DNA from: Thermocoleostomius sinensis A174
GTDB lineage: Bacteria > Cyanobacteriota > Cyanobacteriia > Elainellales > Elainellaceae
Assembly: GCF_026802175.1 (NCBI RefSeq)
Contig: NZ_CP113797.1
Location: forward strand, 4,193,026-4,257,025
Direction: 5' to 3'
DNA: 64,000 nucleotides
Positions within the stretch are counted from its first letter, which is position 1. The number at the start of each line of letters is the position of its first letter. Shown piece after piece: positions 36,473-43,971 of the stretch. The position numbers and the translations under genes were made by a program. The notes beneath the pieces were generated by a model that saw nothing but the letters and a program-made list of their open reading frames with translations, was not told the origin of the DNA and made no database searches.

Positions 36473-37333
36473 TTAAATTTTTGCAAACCAAGCTGTATCA
36501 ACTTCTACTGACTCAATCATTGTGATCTTGACACCAAGTCCCAGTTCTTTCAAGCGTTGGACTAGCTGCTCGCCATCAATCAAGTCAATCGGGGGTGCAC
36601 CATCTCTGGTTGCCTCCTTAATTGCATCTCTGGTAAAGGTACCGGTTGTGATCAATAATCCCTTGTCAGTGCGCCCTTGCATAGCTCCCCGAAAATCTCG
36701 AATTTGCCCCGCCGTTACTGCTCCTTGGTAACGCTTACATTGGAAAAGAACATGGAAACTCAAAAAACCGTTGATGCGAGCAATACCGACTCCATCAATG
36801 CCACCGTCGCCAGATTTTCCAGTAACTTGAACTTGGATAAAACCAGATTCACGCAGTAGGCGTTGTGCCAAACGCTCAAATGCAGATGGTTCAAGCTCTA
36901 GAAGCATTTTATGTAACTGCTGATGCCATGCGAGTTCTTCCAAGGTTTCGATTGCTTCAACTGTCTCGGTCATTGGATCTGAAGGAACAACCTTGCTCTT
37001 GTCTGTATCTCGAACAGTTTTGACAATTTCTTTGGGATCTAAGCCATCAGGATTGATAGTGGTTGACAATAACGACCATACTCCTCGTGCCGAATTCTGC
37101 AAAAGTCCGTATTTCTTCAAATAGGTACGGCTCCATGCAAGACGGTACTCAACTTCACTTTGTGAGCTACTTCCATGTGGGATTTCAAGCACTTCATCTG
37201 GCAACTTGAGAATTTGTGCCACTCGGTCATAAATCTCCTCAGTTGTACCAGACCCACCCAGAATTTGTAGAGCCTGAATTGTGGGTATAAGCATTGCATC
37301 AAATGTTGGTACTGAGGAGGCAGATCGCTTCAT
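36473..37333 (-). CDS. mrr: Mrr-type restriction endonuclease
   Basis: Mrr cleaves modified DNA (type IV restriction). The 286 residues comprise an N-terminal winged-helix Mrr_N domain (about 10-95; TIQALQILGGSGTTEEIYDR, EVEYRLAWSRTYLKKYGLL), an acidic linker, and a C-terminal PD-(D/E)xK nuclease (about 150-265): FERLAQRLLRESGF, GKSGDGGIDGVG with catalytic Asp, VLFQCKRY with the QxK core, and RGAMQGRTDKGLLITTGTFT. It lies in the cassette array close to other nucleases. The IS at 37426 ends about 90 bases upstream and may separate it from its original promoter or attC. Confidence 0.93.
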   Translation of the reverse strand: MKRSASSVPTFDAMLIPTIQALQILGGSGTTEEIYDRVAQILKLPDEVLEIPHGSSSQSEVEYRLAWSRTYLKKYGLLQNSARGVWSLLSTTINPDGLDPKEIVKTVRDTDKSKVVPSDPMTETVEAIETLEELAWHQQLHKMLLELEPSAFERLAQRLLRESGFIQVQVTGKSGDGGIDGVGIARINGFLSFHVLFQCKRYQGAVTAGQIRDFRGAMQGRTDKGLLITTGTFTRDAIKEATRDGAPPIDLIDGEQLVQRLKELGLGVKITMIESVEVDTAWFAKI

Positions 37334-37425
37334 ACAGACAAGTTGATTTACAAAAGGGCTACCTTGTCAAATATAAACCGCTACTTAAGGTGTGGAGCCC
37401 CGCGATCTCTCAAACTGTTATCTTA

Positions 37426-38338
37426 GAGGGTGTTTGAGAAGCCAGGAAGGTCGTAAAAAAGCTCACTCAGTGTAGGCTGCGAATAGCAAATATCTACAGC
37501 CCTGAGTGAGTCAGATGAGTAAAGCATATCCCAGTAACCTAACCCGCGCCCAATATGAGGTTTTGAGTGAATTAATTCCAGCAGCAAAGCCAGGTGGTCG
37601 TCCTCGCAGCGTTGACCTGTGGGAGGTGCTCAATGCCATGCTCTATGTTCTGGTTGAAGGCTGTCGTTGGCGTTCTTTACCTGGTGATTTCCCAGCCTGG
37701 CAGACGGTGTACACGTACTTCCGCAACTGGCGATTGGACGGCACCTGGATTTCCATTCATGACCAGTTGCACCAGTGGGTTCGCATCGATGCGCAACGCT
37801 ATCCTAGTCCATCAGAAGCGATCATCGATAGCCAAAGCATCAAGAGTGCAGCAGGAGTTCATCAACAAGTTGGCTTTGATGGAGGCAAGCTGATTACAGG
37901 ACGCAAACGATTTTTAACGGTGGATACGTTAGGACTGGTTTTGCGGGTGTTTGTGAGTGCGGCAAACCTGGGGGAACGCGAAGGGGGCAAACGTGTCCTC
38001 AAACGAGTCAAACGGATGAAGAAAAAGGTTTCACGCTTAATCACCATTTGGGTAGACGGCGGGTTCGATGGCGCCCCTTTTCTGATGTGGGTGATGGATG
38101 TTTGTCGTTGGATTGTGCAAGTTGTACTGCGACCTGAGCAAACCAAAGGCTTTAGCTTGCTCAAAAAGAGGTGGGTGGTAGAACGAACTTTTGGTTGGCT
38201 AATGGGATGCAGACGGTTGGTCAGAGACTATGAATTATTACCAGAGACATCAGAAACCTTGATCTACCTTGCCATGATTCGGATTATGGTGAGGCGGTTG
38301 GCATAAATTTGACACCTCAAATCTTTTCAAACACCCTC
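37426..38338 (+). mobile_element. IS5-type insertion sequence, copy 2 (913 bp)
   Basis: Same length, ends and encoded protein as the copy at 9471, in inverted orientation. The flanks are TTA on the left and TAA on the right, so a clean direct target duplication is not seen here. It interrupts the space between the DUF4041 cassette's attC and mrr. Confidence 0.9.
37506..38306 (+). CDS. IS5 family transposase (copy 2)
   Basis: A 266-residue DDE transposase identical residue for residue to the minus-strand copy at 9503 (IDSQSIKSA, WVDGGFDGAPF, VVERTFGWLMGCRR). The frame is intact, so it is probably active and able to mobilise both copies. Confidence 0.93.
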   Translation: MSQMSKAYPSNLTRAQYEVLSELIPAAKPGGRPRSVDLWEVLNAMLYVLVEGCRWRSLPGDFPAWQTVYTYFRNWRLDGTWISIHDQLHQWVRIDAQRYPSPSEAIIDSQSIKSAAGVHQQVGFDGGKLITGRKRFLTVDTLGLVLRVFVSAANLGEREGGKRVLKRVKRMKKKVSRLITIWVDGGFDGAPFLMWVMDVCRWIVQVVLRPEQTKGFSLLKKRWVVERTFGWLMGCRRLVRDYELLPETSETLIYLAMIRIMVRRLA

Positions 38339-38485
38339 TAAGAAGCTAATTCTGTGAATGGTTCCATACCCACCGTAATTTCTACATACTTGCTTTGTCA
38401 GCCGTGCAAAGTCAGGAAAAGGTCAGGGAAAAGTCATATGCACTCACACGCAGAACCGAAGAACCGCCTCACCCCAAATTTAAAG

Positions 38486-38572
38486 GGCTAACGTTTCGGG
38501 TCAGCGGTTGCCGGGGTCTTCGTAACCCACCCAAGCGGCTTCGGTCAATCCGCTGCACCCGAATTGTTATAT
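38486..38572 (-). other. attC-like recombination site (best example)
   Basis: GGCTAAC at the left and GTTATAT at the right bound 87 bases. The arms TTCGGGT-CAGCGG and CCGCTG-C-ACCCGAA are exact inverses apart from one extrahelical C, and the outer AAC/GTT boxes also pair. The stop of the DUF4041 gene lies inside the right box, as is normal for a cassette. Confidence 0.85.
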
Positions 38573-39958
38573 CGCTGTTGCTACTTTGTCTTGGCGTTCT
38601 CTAGCTAGAGTTTTTCGATAGTCTGTTGCTTCAGCAATTTTGGTAAAGGTCACTTCAGATTTACAAATCTTGAGTTCTTGATCTATTTCTCGCACAACTC
38701 TAACTATCTCGTCTAATGAAACTCGAAAGAACTCCTTCCTCTCATTCTCCTTGTTCATTCTTCTGCTATTGAAACGCTTGTGTAAACGAGCTTCGAGTTC
38801 TGGAGCATTCTCGCAAAAGATCATAGCGTGAACATCAAATGGAAAGGGAACAGAAGCATCACCTAGTTCTTTAACTCGATCCATTGGTTCAAGGCGGCGC
38901 GTCATACCAATTTTATAAACATCTTCGCCAAACGAGCCAATGTTTGAAATGATGTAGACGTGTCCAGATTTTGTCAATTGAGCTTGAGATATAGCCCTTT
39001 CTTTATTTGCTTCAGCCTCTGCGAGTCGCTTCTGCAACTCCTCGATTTGACTAAGAAGTTTCTCTTGAGCCTTACCTGTAGCCGACTCTACGTCTCTACG
39101 AGCTTTTTCCAAAGCTTCCTGATAACGACGTTCTTCCTTCTCAGCATCTTGTCGAGCTTTTTCAAGTTCGCGTAATGCTTTCTCTTCTTCGCGCATTTGT
39201 TCGCGAATAATGCGCTGTTCTTCCTGCTCTTGATATTTTCTTTCTTGGTATTCGTGGGTTAACCAAAGCTCTTGGAGTTTTAAGTCTAAGTAGCGTGAAG
39301 TAATCTCGCAGTGTGTAGTTTGAGAGAGCTTATTTAGATCATCATAAGTCTTTCTGATGCGATTTTCCATTGTCTGAACATTGTTGTATTTAACCTTTAC
39401 AACGGAAGCATCACATTCGCCATTAAAAGCACGAAGAACTAGTTTTAGAAAATTATCAGTCATTTTCTTACCTTCTTTCGCGCTCCCACCAACTGACCAC
39501 TCCGTATGGCAGACAGCAGCTTGCTTATCCTTAATCATCTGCTTTTGTTGAGCGCGAATTTTGTCTAAGCGTTGCTTGTACTCTTCAGCCTCTTGAAAAT
39601 CATATTTGGACTCGTAAAATCCAAAAGCTTCGACAATCTCTTGCTCTTCAAGTCCTTTCAGTTTTGCTCTGAGTACTGAAATCTTAGTAGATAGTTCCTG
39701 CTCCTCTACTTGTGACTGCTTATCGAGTTGCTTAAGCCGATTCGTCAGAACGGTAATTTTCGTGTCTAGTTCTCTTGCAGTATCTTCCCTAGAGATGAGT
39801 CCTCCATACTTCCGATCGGCTTCTTGTAACCGCTTGTCTGCTTCCTTCAACCTCTCCTGAGCTATTGCATAATCATTTTTTCGCTGTTGCAATTGCTTAA
39901 TCACTAAAGCAAGTGCAGTGGCTAACCCGATGGATAAGAGAAATAGTAAGTATGTCAT
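38567..39958 (-). CDS. DUF4041 / T5orf172 (GIY-YIG-like) coiled-coil protein
   Basis: A 463-residue protein: an N-terminal membrane span (YLLFLLSIGLATALALVI), a long coiled coil (about 25-130), a DUF4041-like central region (EIVEAFGFYESKYDF), a second charged coiled coil (about 245-330), and a C-terminal T5orf172/MUG113 GIY-YIG-like nuclease domain (GHVYIISNIGSFGEDVYKIG, RRLEPMDRVKELGDA). This architecture recurs in phage- and mobile-element-associated proteins. It is the first gene next to the broken integrase, where the newest cassette sits in an integron. Confidence 0.82.
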   Translation of the reverse strand: MTYLLFLLSIGLATALALVIKQLQQRKNDYAIAQERLKEADKRLQEADRKYGGLISREDTARELDTKITVLTNRLKQLDKQSQVEEQELSTKISVLRAKLKGLEEQEIVEAFGFYESKYDFQEAEEYKQRLDKIRAQQKQMIKDKQAAVCHTEWSVGGSAKEGKKMTDNFLKLVLRAFNGECDASVVKVKYNNVQTMENRIRKTYDDLNKLSQTTHCEITSRYLDLKLQELWLTHEYQERKYQEQEEQRIIREQMREEEKALRELEKARQDAEKEERRYQEALEKARRDVESATGKAQEKLLSQIEELQKRLAEAEANKERAISQAQLTKSGHVYIISNIGSFGEDVYKIGMTRRLEPMDRVKELGDASVPFPFDVHAMIFCENAPELEARLHKRFNSRRMNKENERKEFFRVSLDEIVRVVREIDQELKICKSEVTFTKIAEATDYRKTLARERQDKVATAI

Positions 39959-40351
39959 GGAAGCAAGCCGAAATCACCTGTTATAGATTGCCCGAATCAG
40001 CACCCATACGTACTAGAAAATCAAACTTTTACTCAACCTTGCACAAATTCATATTAAAAAATACAGATTTGTTAAGCCTTGTCAGGATCTCAAAGCACAG
40101 CCCCAACCAAGAGGTAAAGCGATATAACAATTTATTGTACAGAGTAACTCTACATATCCTTCCATCTGAGGTGAATGAACACACTCCCTGCTGCATATCT
40201 GCCCCAAATAGCTGGATATACAGCAATCCTACTGTATATTTACCTGAACCAAGGTGGATCTACAGCAAAATTCCGTAGATCCGACCAGGTAATCTCAGTA
40301 GAATGCCTATACTATAAAGACATATTTTATACAAAAGTATTACGCTATCCA
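39959..40351. other. integron attI/promoter region between intI and the first cassette
   Basis: This lies between the divergent DUF4041 gene and the intI pseudogene, where attI and the cassette promoter belong. It is AT-rich with several TATAAT-like stretches (for example TATAAC at 40123). I cannot fix the attI core base with confidence. Confidence 0.45.
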
Positions 40352-41445
40352 ATGCTGGAACCTCGTCCTCGAAAGCTACTTGACCAAGTGCGCGATGCCA
40401 TACGAGTCAAGCATTACTCATATAGCACGGAGAAAACTTACGTTTACTGGATTCGTCGCTTCATTCTGTTTCATCACAAACGCCATCCTAACGAGATGGG
40501 CGCACCAGAGGTCACGCAGTTTCTCACCCATTTAGCTGTAACCGAACAGGTCGCAGCCGCCACTCAGAATCAGGCACTCAATGCCATTATTTTCCTTTAT
40601 CGTATCGTCTTGCAACAAGAGCTAGTTGGCATTAACGCCGTACGGGCAAAGACATCGCGCTACCTCCCCACCGTCTTAACGCCAGAGGAAGTGCAGCAAG
40701 TCATCTCCCACCTGTATGGCGTGTACAAGTTGGTGATTCAATTGCTATATGGCAGTGGACTTCGCTTGAGTGAGGGATTGGCATTGCGGGTGAAAGATGT
40801 GGATTTTGCTCAACAGCAGTTGGTGATTCGAGATACCAAAGGCAAAGAGAGCCGAGTCACGATGTTGCCTGCTTGTGTGGTTGCTCCCCTGCAAACGCAT
40901 CTGCAAACGGTGCGACAGTTGCACCATCACGACTTGGAGCGCCGGTTATGGCTCGGTCTACTTGCCCTTTGCCCTGGAGCGGAAGTATCCCCATGCCGAT
41001 CGCTTCAGCAAATCTTCATGGTCAGTAGGCAGGCAAGAGATGTAGCATTTAGCACACAAGTGCTACTGTCATCTACCCGCCTCGCGATGGCATCCCGACC
41101 CAGAAAGCTGCTTGACCAAGTTTGCGATACGATTCGTCTGAAACATTATTCCTATCGAACCGAGCAAAGTTATGTTGGCTGGATTCGCAGGTACAGTCTC
41201 TTCCATATCTGCATGAAAGTGGGGTACAGAAAACGCTAAAGCAAGCGGTTCGTGTAGCGGGCATTGCGAAGCGAGTTGGGTGCCATACCTTTCGCCATAG
41301 TTTTGCCACCCACTTGCTGGAAGATGGCTACGACATCCGCACGGTACAAGAGTTGCTGGGGCACAAAGATGTGAAGACCACGATGATTTATACCCACGTG
41401 TTGAATCGAGGTGGCAGGGGTGTTTGCAGTCCCCTGGATGCGTGA
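40352..41445 (+). pseudogene. intI: integron integrase (IntI-type tyrosine recombinase), broken
   Basis: The N-terminal part (from ATG 40352: [37 protein letters not shown] with the first catalytic Arg) is intact to about 40940. A frameshift follows; the continuation [20 protein letters not shown] is in another frame. About 40 residues of a second N-terminus ([20 protein letters not shown]) are then inserted from about 41087, and the C-terminus resumes in a third frame ([48 protein letters not shown]) with HxxR, His and Tyr present. GGRGV.SPLD is typical of IntI. It looks like a recombination of two integrase copies and should be inactive. Confidence 0.88.
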
Positions 41446-41589
41446 AACTCGATCGCCCCCTCCTTGCCCTCATCAAAACTTTCTGACAAAAAATGACCCG
41501 ATACGCTTGTGCAGACCGATCGAGTTGGTTTATGCTATGGCGATGCTGGTTCTTTCGCAGGACGAGAGGAACGGCTGAACGGCTCAAGG

Positions 41590-41670
41590 TACTGGCGCTG
41601 ATTAGGGAAGTTTGGCCGCAACCCTAACCAGCTAACCTAACTTCCTGTCGCAAGCAGGAGGCTAGGCTGT
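41590..41670 (+). ncRNA. structured leader RNA element, copy 1 (unrecognised family)
   Basis: Hairpin 1 pairs CTGATTAGGG (41598) with CCCTAACCAG (41622). Hairpin 2 pairs CTAACCT and CTTCCTG with CAGGAG and GGCTAGG. The same core (GCGCTGATTAGGGAAG ... AACCCTAACCAGCTAACCT) recurs at 57450, with a differently composed second hairpin that keeps its pairing. It precedes a small ORF, suggesting a cis-regulatory leader. I do not recognise a named riboswitch. Confidence 0.65.
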
Positions 41671-41796
41671 GTTGATTGTAGACCAGGTGTCTGCGATCGG
41701 CACACCTTGCTGATGCATGGTTGGGTGACACCCATGCCTTGGGCCGTTCTTAACCCAATAGAAAACATCAGCAAGGAAACGAAGAGGAATACCACC

Positions 41797-41997
41797 ATGA
41801 CTGGAGAATGGAATAGTGAATTGCCCGTTCAGGAGACTGAGCGAGCACAGGTTTGGATTATCGGTAATCGTGAGCAGGTGACACATTTGATGAATGAGTT
41901 TTATGTCAAGCGGATTGCCACCGACCGGGTGCAGTTTACGCCGATCGTTCCGGCTCCGTTTGCCACAGGCAAGTACATGACCGTGTTGGTGCGGTAG
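41797..41997 (+). CDS. small protein downstream of the leader RNA
   Basis: A 66-residue protein from ATG 41797, with AGGAAACGAAGAGG upstream. It has one beta-alpha-beta-like core (RAQVWIIGNREQVTHLMNEF) and ends FATGKYMTVLVR. I know no function. The small ORF after the second leader copy (57617) has a comparable core (VKILMIGQPEDVAAEIAHLY), suggesting distant relationship. Confidence 0.7.
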   Translation: MTGEWNSELPVQETERAQVWIIGNREQVTHLMNEFYVKRIATDRVQFTPIVPAPFATGKYMTVLVR

Positions 41998-42001
41998 GAA
42001 A

Positions 42002-42030
42002 AATAGGGGCGATCGAGGGTCGTCCCTAGC
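42002..42030 (+). terminator. hairpin after the small ORF
   Basis: TAGGGGCGA pairs with TCGTCCCTA around TCGAGGG. There is no T-run, so it may act as an RNA 3' end stabiliser rather than a classical terminator. Confidence 0.45.
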
Positions 42031-42148
42031 ACAAAAACTAGAAACGGATTTTCTATCATGCGATTGGATGAATCAATGGCAGGACTCGCTCCGTTGTATG
42101 GTTAGCTATAGTGAAAGTGCTGCGTGACTTACCTTTGATTAGCCAACT

Positions 42149-42958
42149 ATGGAATTTTCGCTCGAAATTACGCCCAAAGCGACTGTTACCGATATTCCTC
42201 GCTCAATTCAGGACGTAGCTATCACATTTCTACCCCAAAGCAATGATTTGGATGTGGTTCAACAAGCCGTAAATTTACGTCAACATGGGTTTAATCCCAT
42301 TCCCCACATCCCGGCGCGACGTATTCGCGACTTCAATCAACTGCGCGATTTTGTACAGCGGTTACGCAACGAGGCTGGTGTTCAGCAAGTGTTGGTGATT
42401 GGTGGCGACGGCAAACCAACAGGCGATTACAACGCAAGCTTACAATTGCTGGAAACGGGGCTGCTGGATGGGTTGAAAATTGGTGTGGCTGGTCATCCCG
42501 AAGGGACATCCTATTTAAGTTCCGAAGCATGCGATCGCGTTCTATTCCTTAAGAACCAATATGCCAAAAACACGGGCAGCGAATTGTACATCGTCACTCA
42601 GTGGTCACTCAGCCCAGAGAGTATCATTGCCTGGTTAGAGCGTATTCGCACATTCAACACCTTACCTGTGCGAATTGGCATTCCTGGCCCCACCACCCTC
42701 CCTGCTTTGATGAAGTTTGCAATGATTTGTGGTGTGAAAACTAGTTTGAATGCACTTAAACAACAACCACAGAAATTAACACAACTGATGACGGTGCAAA
42801 CCCCTGATTTCTTAGTGGATGCCCTTCAGCCGTATGTCGATCAATTCCATCTGTTTCCGTTTGGTGGGCTGAAACGCACTGGCGATTGGTTAGAAGCTCG
42901 TTTGAAAACGACTCAACTTGAATCGATAGAGACACAGTCTGAATTCATTCTTAATTAG
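42149..42958 (+). CDS. methylenetetrahydrofolate reductase-like protein
   Basis: A 269-residue (beta-alpha)8 FAD protein of the MetF family. Seen: FSLEITPKA at the start (Glu as in MetF), GFNPIPHIPARRIRD, VLVIGGDGKPTGDY, IGVAGHPEG and IGIPGPTTLPALMKFA. MetF reduces 5,10-methylene-THF to 5-methyl-THF for methionine synthesis. It is shorter than canonical MetF and could serve another one-carbon route. It stands alone between the small ORF and the CRISPR regulator. Confidence 0.8.
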   Translation: MEFSLEITPKATVTDIPRSIQDVAITFLPQSNDLDVVQQAVNLRQHGFNPIPHIPARRIRDFNQLRDFVQRLRNEAGVQQVLVIGGDGKPTGDYNASLQLLETGLLDGLKIGVAGHPEGTSYLSSEACDRVLFLKNQYAKNTGSELYIVTQWSLSPESIIAWLERIRTFNTLPVRIGIPGPTTLPALMKFAMICGVKTSLNALKQQPQKLTQLMTVQTPDFLVDALQPYVDQFHLFPFGGLKRTGDWLEARLKTTQLESIETQSEFILN

Positions 42959-43013
42959 TATGTGATGCACTTGTAACCAACCTCGCTTCTCCCAAAATTG
43001 AAGATCGTTACAC

Positions 43014-43874
43014 TCACTGTGTGTCATAGTGTGCCATCATCCGGATCAGTTCTTGCTTAAACCGATCGCGCACCGCCTCTGGAGATACAATCACACACTC
43101 GCTTCCATAACGCCGTACCTCTCGAAAAAACCAAAAGATATTTGTTACCCGTCGCACCACTCGCCGAACATGCACAGGGTCAGTTAACCATTCATTGATT
43201 TCGTCCATTGCGGTTTTGGTATGGTAGGCAAAAGCCAATCTATGCAATAAATGCATCTCAACTAAGATCGAATCTAATTGCGATCGCCACTGTCCTTTCA
43301 CAGGCGACACCGAAGCATCCGAAATTCGATCCCAACGCAGACACCAATTATGGGCTAACGCTGGTAAGTCATAATTCCCGTCTGTTTCCTCGCACCAGCA
43401 GTGAAGGTATTGCCGTTGTTCATAGTGAGTTATCTCTGCATAATAAATTGTAAAGTTCCAAATCCGTTCTGCTGCATCTTGATAGGCTAGCTGAAATGGT
43501 TGTTGCTGCCGAATATAGCGATCGATTTCAATTTGCCAAACAACCGTAGGTTTCGTAACAAATTGTTCAATTTCTTGACGTAATGGCAATGTAATTTCAC
43601 TGCGTTCTAGTAGTAGATGAGCTAAAACGAGGGCATCTTCTATTTGACCAGCATCAATTAATAGAGTCCTCGCTTTATTAAGTGTATTGATGCGATCGCG
43701 ACTCCAATTATTGTTTAAGGAAACTAACAGTTGGCGACGGGCGATCGCTTTAATCAACCGCGAAATATTAGGGTCATCTCCCCATTTCATACCAAGTTCG
43801 AGGGCGATTGCCTCTAGCTGGGCTTTGTCGCTCTCTTCCAGGGAAAGGGTGATCGATCGTCCTTTGCGCGTCAC
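43014..43874 (-). CDS. WYL-domain regulator of the CRISPR-Cas locus
   Basis: A 286-residue protein. Its N-terminus (MTRKGRSITLSLEESDKAQL) looks like a ribbon-helix-helix-type DNA-binding segment. The C-terminal half carries WYL-type features (FQLAYQDAAERIWNFTIYYA, QYLHCWCEE). It is divergent from cas3' with an 82-base gap. In Synechocystis the WYL protein Sll7009, next to the type I-D CRISPR1 locus, lowers crRNA accumulation; position and type suggest the same role here. The ligand is unknown. Confidence 0.82.
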   Translation of the reverse strand: MTRKGRSITLSLEESDKAQLEAIALELGMKWGDDPNISRLIKAIARRQLLVSLNNNWSRDRINTLNKARTLLIDAGQIEDALVLAHLLLERSEITLPLRQEIEQFVTKPTVVWQIEIDRYIRQQQPFQLAYQDAAERIWNFTIYYAEITHYEQRQYLHCWCEETDGNYDLPALAHNWCLRWDRISDASVSPVKGQWRSQLDSILVEMHLLHRLAFAYHTKTAMDEINEWLTDPVHVRRVVRRVTNIFWFFREVRRYGSECVIVSPEAVRDRFKQELIRMMAHYDTQ

Positions 43875-43887
43875 GGGATCTCCTAGA

Positions 43888-43971
43888 GTGTCCGTATACT
43901 TTTTTCCGTATAACTATTGCCTGTCTCTATTTTGCGTGCCATATTGGAGCAAAGCAATGAGTTACGGACAC
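43888..43971. promoter_or_regulatory. candidate operator: repeated TCCGTA boxes between the WYL gene and cas3'
   Basis: GTGTCCGTA (43888-43896) is the exact inverse of TACGGACAC (43963-43971), which overlaps the cas3' start. A further direct copy TTCCGTATA lies at 43904-43912, sharing CCGTATA with the first. A regulator controlling both divergent genes would bind here. Confidence 0.55.

Noticed and set aside
9471-38338. Composite transposon formed by the two IS copies
   Set aside because: The 27-kb interval contains ordinary chromosomal genes such as psbX and ycf66, and no outer target duplication is evident; independent insertions are simpler.
41069-41587. A 172-codon minus-strand frame opposite the intI C-terminus
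   Set aside because: It is antisense to conserved IntI motifs and has no features of its own.
41590-41670. Glutamine (glnA/Downstream-peptide) riboswitch as an identity for the leader RNA
   Set aside because: The position before a small ORF fits, but the conserved GGAAGUA-type core and three-way junction of that class are not visible.
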